From an uncultured Sphingobacteriales bacterium (GTDB taxonomy: Bacteria; Bacteroidota; Bacteroidia; Chitinophagales; Chitinophagaceae): a stretch of DNA of 60,785 nucleotides. The DNA lies in contig CALKHN010000120.1 in the NCBI GenBank assembly GCA_937991535.1, positions 1-60,785 of the forward strand. The letters are read 5' to 3'. Made by a program: the position numbers and the translations under genes. Of this stretch, positions 1 through 8,716 are shown one piece after another. The notes under the pieces are model-generated. The model was not told the DNA's origin. It made no database searches and saw only the letters and a list, made by a program, of their open reading frames with translations. Each line of letters begins with the position of its first letter. Position 1 is the first letter of the stretch.

Positions 1-2159
1 AGGTATTTCCTACTACGCTCAACCCGGACAGGCAGATATTTACCGATGTGGGTACCATGACTTCCGGCTCCGGGCTTACCGCCTATCTCGCCACTGATTT
101 TCCTGAAATGTACCAACAAGCTACTTTTATCGCCGAGCCGGTGAGTAATCTGGTACACGTAGATGTTTTAAAAGACAGCGGACTGAGTTATGTAGCCAGC
201 CGGGCTTTCCCCAACAAAGAATTTTTAACCTCCACCGATTCCTGGTCGCGCCCGGTAAATATGTACGTAGGACCCGATGGTGCTTTGTATGTGCTGGATT
301 ATTACAGAAGGGTTATCGAATCGCCTGAATGGATGTCTGAGGAGGCTATTGCCGCCGGTAGTTTATATGACGGTATTGATAAAGGAAGAATCTACCGCAT
401 TGCACCGGTTGACGGAAAAAAGGCAGACTGGATGAAAGGACTTAAACTTGGTGATGCCACTACTGATGAACTGGTAAAAGAGTTGGCCAATACCAACGGC
501 TGGTGGCGCATCAATGCACAACGCCTGTTGGTTGACAGGGCGGATAAAAATGCAGTACCGGCACTTGTGAAGATGGCTTCAAACCCTGAATCTGCTATGG
601 GCCGGCTGCATGCGCTCTGGACTTTGGAAGGTATGAACGCGCTGCAAACCGATCTTATTAAAAACGCATTGAAGGATGCGGTTTTGGGAATAAGAGAGAA
701 CGCCGTTAAATTAGCTGAGTTGCATTTGAACAATGATCCTGCATTAGGCACAGCACTGCTGGCTTTGCAAAATGATGAAGCAATAAAGGTGCGCTTTCAA
801 CTACTGCTCACATTGGGATACGTAAACACGGCTTCGGCATCCGATGCCCGTAATGGTTTGTTGTTTCGCGATATGGAAAACAAGTGGTTCCAGGTAGCCG
901 CTCTGTCAGCCGCTTCATTAAACGCAAATTCCCTGCTCAGCCTGATGCTGGCAAAATATAAGGCTGATGTGCCATCCTATGGCTCTATGGTGCAAAGGCT
1001 CGCAGGCATTATTGCGGCAACAGAAGAGGAGGAAAAGGTTCATCATCTCATTCAAAAAGCTATTGTAGCGCAAACCCCGCGTGAACAGGAATCGCAAACA
1101 GCAATGCTGCAGGGGCTGGCACAGGGGCTGCGTTACCGGAAAAACAAGCTCTCCATCAGTGAAGCCGAGCAGCGGCTGCTGCTCAACACTTTTTTTGACA
1201 GCCCTTCAGATGGGTTAAGGAAATCCGCCTTGCAGTTTATTCATGCTTCAAAAATTGAAAACGATGCAATTCGAAATGCCGCGCTGGCCCGCGCTGTTGT
1301 TATAGTAAAGGATACCAGTCTTTCCGATATAAAAAGAGCGGATGCTATTGATTTTCTTGCCATTGGAAATCCGTCAGACTACCAGTCCATGCTCCAGGGA
1401 TTGCTTACACCTCAGGAGCAACCTGCCGTGAAATTAGCCGCACTGCGGGTATTGAATGTTATTCCCTCAACCGCGGTGAGTGAATACCTTGTGGATTTGT
1501 GGCCGGAGCTTACCAAAGAAATAAGAGATGCTGCCATTCGTGTATTCATGCATGATACTGCCAGGATGAGAATACTCATTACCGCAATGGAAGAAAATAA
1601 GATTCCCGCCAGTAATGTAAGTTTTTGGACCAGTATTGGTTTAATGCAGGTGGCTGATGACAAATTACGGGAACGTGCCAGGGCAGTATTTACCAAAAAC
1701 GCGGAGGAAGCAAAAAAGATCAATAAGGAATACCAGGCTGCGCTCGAATTACCGGGAGATCCGGAAAAGGGTAAAGTAATATATATGCAAAGCTGTGCAG
1801 TTTGTCATCAGATAAAAGGCAAAAATGGAGTTGCTTTCGGGCCCGATCTCGGTACTATCCATAATTGGAAAAGAGAGGATATCCTGGCTAATATTCTTGA
1901 TCCCAATCTTTCCATCATGGCAGGATATGATCTTTGGGAGATTAATTTAAACAACGGAGAATCTTTGCAGGGCATTATTGCTGCGGAAACTTCTTCGGCA
2001 ATCACTATAAAAAATATCGGCAACTTTGAAAAAACCATCAGCCGGCAGGATATTAAATCATTGCAGTCGCTTAGCGTGTCTGCCATGACAGTAGGATTAG
2101 AAAAAAATATCAGCAAGGAAGCCATGGCCGATCTGATTGCTTTTTTGCGGCAGAATTAG
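1..2159 (+). CDS. HEAT-repeat protein with C-terminal cytochrome c domain (5' truncated)
   Basis: The reading frame is open from base 3, so the gene starts outside the window; the GTG at 48 is only an internal in-frame codon. The first ~110 visible residues resemble the end of the putative membrane-bound dehydrogenase propeller domain (DUF7133 type), with the motif GPDGALYVLDYYRR. The middle is alpha-helical HEAT-like repeat. A single heme c motif, CAVCH, lies at about residues 583-587 (counted from base 48), followed by GPDL, as in planctomycete-type PVC heme proteins. By family it should be a periplasmic or outer-membrane oxidoreductase passing electrons to a c-type heme; the substrate is unknown. 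A strong hairpin follows the stop. The fold is well supported, the function only by family. Confidence 0.85.
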   Translation, partial: VFPTTLNPDRQIFTDVGTMTSGSGLTAYLATDFPEMYQQATFIAEPVSNLVHVDVLKDSGLSYVASRAFPNKEFLTSTDSWSRPVNMYVGPDGALYVLDYYRRVIESPEWMSEEAIAAGSLYDGIDKGRIYRIAPVDGKKADWMKGLKLGDATTDELVKELANTNGWWRINAQRLLVDRADKNAVPALVKMASNPESAMGRLHALWTLEGMNALQTDLIKNALKDAVLGIRENAVKLAELHLNNDPALGTALLALQNDEAIKVRFQLLLTLGYVNTASASDARNGLLFRDMENKWFQVAALSAASLNANSLLSLMLAKYKADVPSYGSMVQRLAGIIAATEEEEKVHHLIQKAIVAQTPREQESQTAMLQGLAQGLRYRKNKLSISEAEQRLLLNTFFDSPSDGLRKSALQFIHASKIENDAIRNAALARAVVIVKDTSLSDIKRADAIDFLAIGNPSDYQSMLQGLLTPQEQPAVKLAALRVLNVIPSTAVSEYLVDLWPELTKEIRDAAIRVFMHDTARMRILITAMEENKIPASNVSFWTSIGLMQVADDKLRERARAVFTKNAEEAKKINKEYQAALELPGDPEKGKVIYMQSCAVCHQIKGKNGVAFGPDLGTIHNWKREDILANILDPNLSIMAGYDLWEINLNNGESLQGIIAAETSSAITIKNIGNFEKTISRQDIKSLQSLSVSAMTVGLEKNISKEAMADLIAFLRQN

Positions 2160-2166
2160 GGAGAAG

Positions 2167-2198
2167 GGTGAATGGTCTGGAAGGTGAATGGTCTGGAA
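2167..2198 (+). repeat. Perfect 16-bp tandem repeat, two units
   Basis: The unit ggtgaatggtctggaa occurs twice with no mismatch, directly behind the stop codon of the cytochrome gene. Confidence 0.8.
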
Positions 2199-2292
2199 GA
2201 ACTGATCTTTGTCAATGAGCAAGTCCTGACGCCAGCAATAGTGTTTCTGCTGTTGAAGCCACAGTAGAACAAAAGTTACATCAGGGAACAAT

Positions 2293-2331
2293 CACGAAAA
2301 CGGGCAGTAATCGTTTTCGTGTGCCTTTTTT
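2293..2331 (+). terminator. Rho-independent terminator after the cytochrome c gene
   Basis: A perfect 10-bp stem (cacgaaaacg at 2293-2302, cgttttcgtg at 2312-2321) encloses a 9-nt loop and is followed by a T-rich run. Confidence 0.8.
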
Positions 2332-2333
2332 TG

Positions 2334-2360
2334 TTTCTTTTTTGGCAAGCAAAAAAGAAA
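2334..2360. repeat. Second hairpin, A/T-type inverted repeat
   Basis: A perfect 11-bp inverted repeat (tttcttttttg, loop gcaag, caaaaaagaaa) lies just behind the terminator. It may act as a second terminator, on either strand. Confidence 0.6.
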
Positions 2361-2395
2361 GAGAAAAGTATTTTTGAAATAAGAAATCAACAGAT

Positions 2396-4240
2396 ATGAA
2401 ATTGCCAGGAAATTACTTTCGTCATCAGCCATCAACTCCATACAAACGTATAGCCGCTACAGGTATATTTGTCATGGTCATATTGTATTGTTCTGCAATG
2501 CCTACAGGCTTCTGGAATTCATTTGGCAATCTGCCTGGTCAAAATAATGCCGGTATCTTTCGTGCAGCAGTAGTTAAAATAGATATCACGCCCAGCCAGC
2601 CGAAAATGCTGCTGGGTTACAATGCCCGTCAATCCACCGGTGTACACGATCGCATTTATCATCGTATAGTTATTTTGAATGACGGAACCACAGAGTTTTG
2701 TCTGGTATCTTCCGATATCTGTGTAATTTCTCCGTCGGAGTACGATCATCTTGCATCATTGCTGTATCAGCAACTGGGTATTGCTCCTGAAAATTTCTGG
2801 TGGACCCTTACCCATACGCATTCCGCGCCTGAAGTTGGCGTACCGGGATTACCCGAAGTTTTTATGGGAGAAAGATATAAGCATCCGGTAGATACCGCCT
2901 ATACCCATTTTGTAGAGCAAAAGATAATTGAGGGAATAAAACAGGCCAGAAAGCAATTGGTAAAAGCAAGGCTGGGAGTTGGATGGGGACATTCCAATGC
3001 CAATATCAACCGGCGGGCCATTGACGTTAACGGAAAAGCATCCCTGGGCATGAACCCAGATGGGCCTGTAGACAGGAGGATTGGTCTTATCAGGATAGAT
3101 AAAGAAGACGGGACGCCGCTTGTATTGCTTTCCAATTACGCCATTCACGGAACTGCTTTAGGAGCTTCCAATCTTGAGATCAGCGCCGATGTGCCTGGGA
3201 TCGTTTCAGAATATGTTGAAGAAAAAACAGGTGCACTACTTCTCTTTATAAACGGGGCGGCAGGAAACCTTGCACCGATATACAGCACTTATCCCAATGC
3301 GGCGGCAGCGCATTTGTCTCAGTTCAGGGTATTGCTGGGTGATAAGATACTGGAGGCTAACAGGCGGATAACTTACACTACAGATCAGGTGCGGTTCTTT
3401 GCGGGTAAAACGGTGATTGAAACTCCACGAAAAGACAATTTAACCTGGCCGTCCGATTTGGGAAATTATACCCGCAGCTCAGGCAACGGCAAACATTTAA
3501 TAAAGTTGCCTGCCCGGTTTCTGAAGATAAACGATGATATTGCAATATGGAGCCTTCCGGTGGAACTATTCTGTGAGATATCCAATGATATCCGCGAACG
3601 GTCGCCATATCCTTATACTTTCTATTACGGCTACACGAATGGCTGGCTGGGATATTTACCTGCAGCGGGTGAATTTAAGTATGGTGGTTACGAAGTGGAG
3701 ATCGTTTGTCCTTATACACCTGCAGCGGAACAGGATGTAAAGGATGACGTTTTAAATTACCTGCAGGGAGATTTAAGGGTTAAGCTTACGGCAGAGCATT
3801 CTTCGGTAAACAGGCCGGCTTTGGTCGCTGCAGATGAAGAAGGTGTGCTTGTTTTATCTGCAGAGAAAGGCAAAGCTGTTGGTTCAGATATCAAATACAT
3901 GCCGGAATGGAAGGCATTCGGATGGTTTATGGGGAAAGATAAAGTGGAATGGGAGATCTGCCCTGCAGAAAACAAAGCGTACATGGTGATCCTGGAGTGG
4001 TCGGTAGCTGATGATCACGCAGGGCAGCCTTTTATTTTGGAGAGCAATAGCGGTACACTAACGGGCAATGTTGGAAAAAGTGGCTCATGGGAAACCTTTG
4101 CTTCGGCTTCCATAGGCACTTTAAAAATAAAAGCAGGGAAACAAAAAATAACTTTTAAGGCCGGCAAAAATTTTGATCCGAAGAAAGCTCTACTGGATCT
4201 GCGTAAAATAATTTTAGTACCGGTTAACGGAAGGATGTAA
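2396..4240 (+). CDS. Neutral/alkaline non-lysosomal ceramidase-like protein
   Basis: 614 residues. An N-terminal hydrophobic stretch (about residues 20-38) suggests export or anchoring. The body matches the neutral ceramidase N-terminal fold: KIDITP near residue 60, then THTHSAPE, which would provide zinc-binding histidines, then YAIHGTALG. The segment that carries the nucleophilic serine in true ceramidases (G-D-x-S-P-N) here reads NGAAGNLAPI at about residues 286-295, so Ser appears to be replaced. The last ~120 residues look like a beta-rich carbohydrate-binding or galactose-binding-like domain. Such ceramidase-fold proteins are common beside glycan genes in Bacteroidota and may have another substrate. 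A real ceramidase activity is doubtful. Confidence 0.8.
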   Translation: MKLPGNYFRHQPSTPYKRIAATGIFVMVILYCSAMPTGFWNSFGNLPGQNNAGIFRAAVVKIDITPSQPKMLLGYNARQSTGVHDRIYHRIVILNDGTTEFCLVSSDICVISPSEYDHLASLLYQQLGIAPENFWWTLTHTHSAPEVGVPGLPEVFMGERYKHPVDTAYTHFVEQKIIEGIKQARKQLVKARLGVGWGHSNANINRRAIDVNGKASLGMNPDGPVDRRIGLIRIDKEDGTPLVLLSNYAIHGTALGASNLEISADVPGIVSEYVEEKTGALLLFINGAAGNLAPIYSTYPNAAAAHLSQFRVLLGDKILEANRRITYTTDQVRFFAGKTVIETPRKDNLTWPSDLGNYTRSSGNGKHLIKLPARFLKINDDIAIWSLPVELFCEISNDIRERSPYPYTFYYGYTNGWLGYLPAAGEFKYGGYEVEIVCPYTPAAEQDVKDDVLNYLQGDLRVKLTAEHSSVNRPALVAADEEGVLVLSAEKGKAVGSDIKYMPEWKAFGWFMGKDKVEWEICPAENKAYMVILEWSVADDHAGQPFILESNSGTLTGNVGKSGSWETFASASIGTLKIKAGKQKITFKAGKNFDPKKALLDLRKIILVPVNGRM

Positions 4241-4388
4241 ATTGTAGAGGTAAGAAAGCACATGAAAAAATAAACCATAACGTGCCGGCGTTCTTTCCAA
4301 TAATAATTATATCAATATTTTTTTGTTTTGCCTTTTGGCTGCTTTTTGTGAAAAAGCATTGTGAGCCTTTTAAACTTTTTACCGGAAT

Positions 4389-5585
4389 ATGCAGCTACCA
4401 TTTTCAGCAGGGCGCGTTCTTTCCATAGATGCCTTTCGCGGCATTACTATTTTGGTAATGGTTTTTGTAAATGAACTGGCAGGCATAAGAGCTATTCCCC
4501 AATGGATGAAGCATGTAGCAGCCGATGCAGATGCTATGACCTTTGTTGATGTGGTATTCCCTGCTTTTTTGTTTATTGTCGGTATGTCGGTACCCTTTGC
4601 CTTAAACAACCGGGTACAAAGAGGGGATAGCTTCCTTCAGTTGCAATGGCATATTGTATGGCGTACGGCAGGCTTGCTGGTACTCGGTTTGTTTATGGTA
4701 AACGGAGAAGGGGGATATAACGAAAAAGCAATGGGCATATCCATACACTTATGGTTGCTGTTGTTTTATATATGCACTGTTCTGATATGGAATGCCTATA
4801 GCGCACAAAAACGGATATGGGTGTACTTCCTGAGGATAACAGGGATAACAGGTTTGATTGCGCTTGTTTTTATTTATCGCGGTGGAGAGGATGGAACTGC
4901 TTCTATGCAACCCCGTTGGTGGGGTATATTGGGATTGATTGGTTGGGCCTATTTTTTCAGTTGCCTATTTTTTCAGTTGTTCCGGAAAAATATATTTGCG
5001 ATGCTGGCAATGATCGCTTTTTGCATTGGGTTTTATATCATGGGGCAATCTTCTTTTGTGCAGAACAACAACGGGCTTCGGTGGATCAGCAGCCAGGCAG
5101 GTAATGCGGCACATACTTCCATAGTGCTGTGCGGAATAGTATTATCGCTTATTTATTTTAATGAGCCCGGTAAAAAGACTGCCACCCGCCGTTTTGTGGA
5201 AGCCGGTATTTTTACATTGCTGCTTTTTGCAGCCGGATATGTTTTGCGTCCTTATTTTAAAATCTCAAAAATTCATGCTACACCCACCTGGTGTTTATAC
5301 AGTGCAGGTATTTGCTGCATAGCGTTTAGTGTATTGTATTGGTTGATTGATATTAAAAAGAAAAACAGGTGGACGCATTTTTTTAAGCCTGCCGCTGCCA
5401 ACCCATTGCTTACTTACATCATCCCCGGAATATGGTATGCTTTGTTTTCTGTATTGCAAATCACTCTTTTTCCTTCCAGTCTTCGTTTTGGGCTTCCGGG
5501 CTTTTTTTGGGCCGTTTTTTATGCAGTTGCCGTAATGTATATCGCAAAGGGATTGAACAGGCTTAATATAAAATTACAGCTATAA
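4389..5585 (+). CDS. HGSNAT-like multi-pass membrane acyltransferase (DUF5009 type)
   Basis: 398 residues with about ten membrane segments. The N-terminal RVLSIDAFRGITILVM signature and the GMSVPFAL segment are typical of the DUF5009 / heparan-alpha-glucosaminide N-acetyltransferase family. By family the protein moves an acetyl group from cytoplasmic acetyl-CoA across the membrane onto an amino sugar; no substrate can be read here. It lies 148 bp behind the ceramidase-like gene on the same strand and may be expressed with it. Confidence 0.8.
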   Translation: MQLPFSAGRVLSIDAFRGITILVMVFVNELAGIRAIPQWMKHVAADADAMTFVDVVFPAFLFIVGMSVPFALNNRVQRGDSFLQLQWHIVWRTAGLLVLGLFMVNGEGGYNEKAMGISIHLWLLLFYICTVLIWNAYSAQKRIWVYFLRITGITGLIALVFIYRGGEDGTASMQPRWWGILGLIGWAYFFSCLFFQLFRKNIFAMLAMIAFCIGFYIMGQSSFVQNNNGLRWISSQAGNAAHTSIVLCGIVLSLIYFNEPGKKTATRRFVEAGIFTLLLFAAGYVLRPYFKISKIHATPTWCLYSAGICCIAFSVLYWLIDIKKKNRWTHFFKPAAANPLLTYIIPGIWYALFSVLQITLFPSSLRFGLPGFFWAVFYAVAVMYIAKGLNRLNIKLQL

Positions 5586-5606
5586 ATAGATGAACCTGGA
5601 AATGGG

Positions 5607-5640
5607 GCGGTCGGTACGCGACAAAGGAGCGTCAGACCGC
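5607..5640. repeat. REP-like intergenic hairpin
   Basis: Outer arms gcggtc (5607-5612) and gaccgc (5635-5640) enclose inner complementary arms acgc/gcgt. It sits between the acyltransferase and nadC and may be a terminator or a dispersed repeat. No T-run follows. Confidence 0.45.
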
Positions 5641-5720
5641 AACATTGCAGAAAGGGCAAATTGTAGGTTAAGGACGAGTCAATAATGAGATGAAGGAATT
5701 TCTCTTTCTGTATTTTCATT

Positions 5721-5728
5721 TAGATTTG
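5721..5728 (+). promoter_or_regulatory. Bacteroidota -7 box of nadC
   Basis: TAGATTTG fits the TAnnTTTG consensus and ends four bases before the nadC ATG, so the transcript would have almost no leader. Confidence 0.45.
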
Positions 5729-5732
5729 CTGT

Positions 5733-6587
5733 ATGACAACATACGAACAGGCGCTTTCATTTCTGGTCCAAAATGCGTTGCAGGAAGATATCGGCGATGG
5801 CGATCATTCTACATTGAGTTGCATTTCGCCGGAGGCAAAAGGCAAAGCCGGCCTAAAAATAAAAGAAGAAGGCATTTTAGCCGGGATGGAGGTTGCCGAA
5901 AGGATATTCAGATATGTACAGCCTGATGTTGTATTCACTGCTTTCAAAAAAGATGGTGATGAAATGAACGTTGGAGACAAAGCTTTTGAGGTGGAGGCCA
6001 GGGTACATACCATATTACAATGCGAAAGACTGGTATTGAATTGCATGCAACGCATGAGCGGAATTGCCACCCTTAGTCGCAAGTACACTGACCGACTAAG
6101 GGGATATCATACAAGGCTGCTGGATACCCGGAAAACAACGCCCAATTTCCGCCTGCTCGAAAAAGAAGCGGTTCGTATCGGCGGCGGTTTAAATCATCGC
6201 ATGGGATTGTATGATATGATTATGCTGAAAGACAATCATATTGATTACTGTGGCGGCATCGAAAAGGCGCTGACAAAAGCATATGCCTATGTGCAGGAAA
6301 AAAAGCCCGGTTTAAAAATTGAAATAGAAACCAGGAATATTGATGATGTAAAACGGGTAGTGGCATTTGGCAAAGCCGACAGGATTATGCTCGATAATTT
6401 TACGCCCGAACAGTTATCTGACGCCTTAAGAACAATCAATGGAAAATTTGAAACCGAGGCCAGTGGCGGTATTAACTTAGATAATGTAACCGCATATGCC
6501 CGAACAGGGGTAGATTATGTGAGCGTTGGCGCTGTTATCCATCATGCGGTAAGTGCTGATCTAAGTTTAAAAGCGGTATTGATCTGA
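5733..6587 (+). CDS. nadC: Nicotinate-nucleotide pyrophosphorylase (carboxylating)
   Basis: 284 residues, full family length. It converts quinolinate and PRPP to nicotinate mononucleotide in de novo NAD synthesis. The family signature DTRKTTP is at residues 131-137, followed by the basic substrate-binding stretch around residues 143-169 (EKEAVRIGGG, LKDNH). The barrel end carries EASGGI and YVSVGA. It is the only NAD-synthesis gene in the window. A SUI1-type factor gene follows 13 bp downstream and is probably cotranscribed. Confidence 0.97.
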   Translation: MTTYEQALSFLVQNALQEDIGDGDHSTLSCISPEAKGKAGLKIKEEGILAGMEVAERIFRYVQPDVVFTAFKKDGDEMNVGDKAFEVEARVHTILQCERLVLNCMQRMSGIATLSRKYTDRLRGYHTRLLDTRKTTPNFRLLEKEAVRIGGGLNHRMGLYDMIMLKDNHIDYCGGIEKALTKAYAYVQEKKPGLKIEIETRNIDDVKRVVAFGKADRIMLDNFTPEQLSDALRTINGKFETEASGGINLDNVTAYARTGVDYVSVGAVIHHAVSADLSLKAVLI

Positions 6588-6600
6588 AAATATTCTCACT

Positions 6601-6942
6601 ATGTCTAAAAAAAACAAGCCCGACACCCGTGGCTATGTGTTTAGCACCGATCCATCTTTTTCTTTTGAAGAAGAAAATAAAATTACAGAAACGCTGCCTC
6701 CGGCGCAGCAACCCTTGCGAATTGTGCTGGACACAAAACGCCGTGCGGGAAAAACAGTAACCATTGTATATGGGTTTAAAGGCGGCACTGATGATCTTGA
6801 TGTATTGGGGAAAAAACTGAAGAACTATTGTGGTACCGGAGGGGCCGTAAAGGACGGAGAGATCATTGTTCAGGGTGATCAGCGGGATAAGGTGCTTCAA
6901 TGGCTGCAAAAAAACGATTATAAGAAAGCTTGTAAAGTGTAG
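6601..6942 (+). CDS. SUI1/YciH-family translation initiation factor
   Basis: 113 residues. The C-terminal half is the eIF1/SUI1 fold: LRIVLDTKRRAGKTVTIVYG, then GTGGAVKDGEIIVQGD and a closing helix. Bacterial YciH homologues are thought to check initiation complexes on the 30S subunit, but their role is less firm than that of eIF1. The N-terminus is lysine-rich and polar. It starts 13 bp behind nadC and so probably shares its transcript. Confidence 0.9.
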   Translation: MSKKNKPDTRGYVFSTDPSFSFEEENKITETLPPAQQPLRIVLDTKRRAGKTVTIVYGFKGGTDDLDVLGKKLKNYCGTGGAVKDGEIIVQGDQRDKVLQWLQKNDYKKACKV

Positions 6943-7062
6943 TTACAGGTTGCGGGTTACAGGTTACAGGTTGCAAGTTTCAGGGTGCAGGTTACAAGTT
7001 GTCACTTTCTCACTTTCCACCTTTCACCTTTCTCCTTTCTCCTTTCACCGCTCATACCTGAT
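6943..7062. repeat. Degenerate ~10-bp tandem repeats
   Basis: Units related to ggttacaggt / caggttgcaa repeat up to about 6995. They are followed by C/T-rich units (cactttc, cacctttct) that run to about 7050. The same element recurs at 17518-17600. There is no spacer/repeat organisation as in CRISPR. Confidence 0.75.
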
Positions 7063-7096
7063 ACCTGGCACCTACTCATAAATTCATCTTATCTCT

Positions 7097-7104
7097 TATC
7101 TTTG
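7097..7104 (+). promoter_or_regulatory. -7 box of glycyl-tRNA synthetase
   Basis: TATCTTTG matches TAnnTTTG and ends seven bases before the ATG at 7112. This implies a leaderless or very short-leader mRNA. Confidence 0.5.
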
Positions 7105-7111
7105 CGCCCTT

Positions 7112-8575
7112 ATGACAACGAACGATAACAACAGGTTTCAGGCGGTTATAGCACACGCCAAAGAATATGGATTTGTATTTCCCAGCAGCGAAATTTACGA
7201 CGGACTGAGCGCCGTATACGACTATGGACCCTGGGGCAGTGAATTGAAGAAAAACATCCGCGATTACTGGTGGAAAAGCATGACCCAGCTGCATGAAAAT
7301 ATTGTGGGGATTGACGCGGCTATTTTTATGCATCCCACCACCTGGAAAGCATCAGGACACGTTGATAATTTCAGCGATCCGATGATTGATAACAAAGACA
7401 GCAAAAAAAGATACCGGGTAGATCATTTAATTGAAGGGCATGCGGAAACGTTGTCTAAAGAGCAAGCGGAGTCTTTGCTTGCCTCAATGGACAGGCTGCT
7501 GGCCGAAGATGATTTCGCCGGGCTAAAAAAATTGATTGAGGATAATAAAATCAAATGTTCCATCAGCGGTACAGGTAACTGGACGGATATTCGCCAGTTT
7601 AACCTGATGTTCAAAACCGAGTTTGGTGCTGTAGCTTCCGAAAATGAAGGAGACAATATGGTTTACCTGCGTCCGGAAACGGCACAGGGTATTTTTGTAA
7701 ACTTTTTAAATGTGCAAAAAACCGCCCGGATGAAAATTCCCTTTGGTATTGCACAAACCGGTAAAGCGTTCAGAAATGAAATTGTAGCGCGACAGTTCAT
7801 TTTCAGGATGAGGGAGTTCGAACAAATGGAGATGCAGTTCTTTGTGCGCCCCGGTACCGAAGGTGAGTGGTATAAGTACTGGAAGCAGGCAAGGCTTCAA
7901 TGGCATTTGAGTTTGGGAATGCCTGCGGAAAAATACCGCTATCACGATCATGTTAAATTAGCCCACTACGCTAAGGAAGCCTGTGATATTGAATTTGAAT
8001 TTCCGATTGGATTTAAGGAGGTGGAAGGCATACACAGCAGGGGCGATTTTGACTTGAGCCAGCACCAGTTGTACAGCAAAAAGAAGCTCCAGTATTATGA
8101 TAATGATATTGATGAAGCAACCGGGAAACCCTATGGCAATTATGTTCCCTATGTAGTGGAAACGTCCATCGGTTTAGACAGGATGTTCCTGTCTGTGCTT
8201 TCCAATGCTTACGAAGAAGAAGCGATACCCAAAGAAGATGGTTCTTCCGACAGCCGCACAGTGCTTCGCATTCCGGCTAAAATAGCACCGGTAAAACTGG
8301 CCATACTCCCCTTAACCAGGAAAGACGGTTTGCCGGAAATTGCAAGGGATATTATGAGAAACTGCCAGGATGAGTTTTATTGCTTTTACGAAGAAAAAGA
8401 TACTATTGGTAAGCGCTACCGCCGCATGGACGCCATAGGTACGCCGTTCTGCATAACGGTAGACCATCAAACCAAAGAAGACAATACCGTTACCATCCGT
8501 TACCGGGATACCATGACGCAGGAAAGACTGCCTGCTGATAAAGTAATTGCACTGGTAAAGGATAAGATCAGGTAG
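7112..8575 (+). CDS. glyS: Glycyl-tRNA synthetase (alpha2 type)
   Basis: 487 residues, a class II synthetase charging tRNA-Gly in the cytoplasm. The class II motif 2 region is visible as FRNEIVARQFIFRMREFEQ, and motif 3 as ETSIGLDRMFLSVL. An anticodon-binding domain (about the last 110 residues) begins near the segment KIAPVKLAILPLTRKDG. This single-chain form replaces the two-subunit glyQ/glyS enzyme. It stands alone, with its own promoter box, behind a repeat region. Confidence 0.97.
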   Translation: MTTNDNNRFQAVIAHAKEYGFVFPSSEIYDGLSAVYDYGPWGSELKKNIRDYWWKSMTQLHENIVGIDAAIFMHPTTWKASGHVDNFSDPMIDNKDSKKRYRVDHLIEGHAETLSKEQAESLLASMDRLLAEDDFAGLKKLIEDNKIKCSISGTGNWTDIRQFNLMFKTEFGAVASENEGDNMVYLRPETAQGIFVNFLNVQKTARMKIPFGIAQTGKAFRNEIVARQFIFRMREFEQMEMQFFVRPGTEGEWYKYWKQARLQWHLSLGMPAEKYRYHDHVKLAHYAKEACDIEFEFPIGFKEVEGIHSRGDFDLSQHQLYSKKKLQYYDNDIDEATGKPYGNYVPYVVETSIGLDRMFLSVLSNAYEEEAIPKEDGSSDSRTVLRIPAKIAPVKLAILPLTRKDGLPEIARDIMRNCQDEFYCFYEEKDTIGKRYRRMDAIGTPFCITVDHQTKEDNTVTIRYRDTMTQERLPADKVIALVKDKIR

Positions 8576-8589
8576 GGAGGGGGATGGGG

Positions 8590-8628
8590 AGAGGTGAGAG
8601 GTGAGACGTGAGAGGTGAGAGAGGTTAC
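8590..8628 (+). repeat. Short purine-rich tandem repeat
   Basis: The heptamer-like unit aggtgag(ag) recurs about four times directly behind glyS. It resembles, on the other strand, the C/T-rich units in front of glyS. Confidence 0.6.
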
Positions 8629-8695
8629 TTACGCTGTATGAAGCCTCAGACTTCGTATTCCATATGTTCTTCCGGGACTCTGTCCCGTAAAGTGA
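8629..8695 (+). repeat. 67-bp dispersed repeat, copy 1
   Basis: It starts with ttacgctg, then holds a tatgaag/cttcgta inverted repeat and a cgggac/gtcccg hairpin. Copy 2 at 13914-13980 has the same length and differs only by six transitions. Confidence 0.8.
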
Positions 8696-8716
8696 GGGCT
8701 GTGAAGTGAGCGCCAT

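Noticed and set aside
2097..2291. Minus-strand 64-codon frame behind the cytochrome gene
   Set aside because: It runs into the cytochrome c coding end and across the 16-bp tandem repeat, and has no recognisable domain.
6943..7062. CRISPR-like array
   Set aside because: The repeats are short, degenerate and directly adjoining, without spacers, and no cas genes are present.
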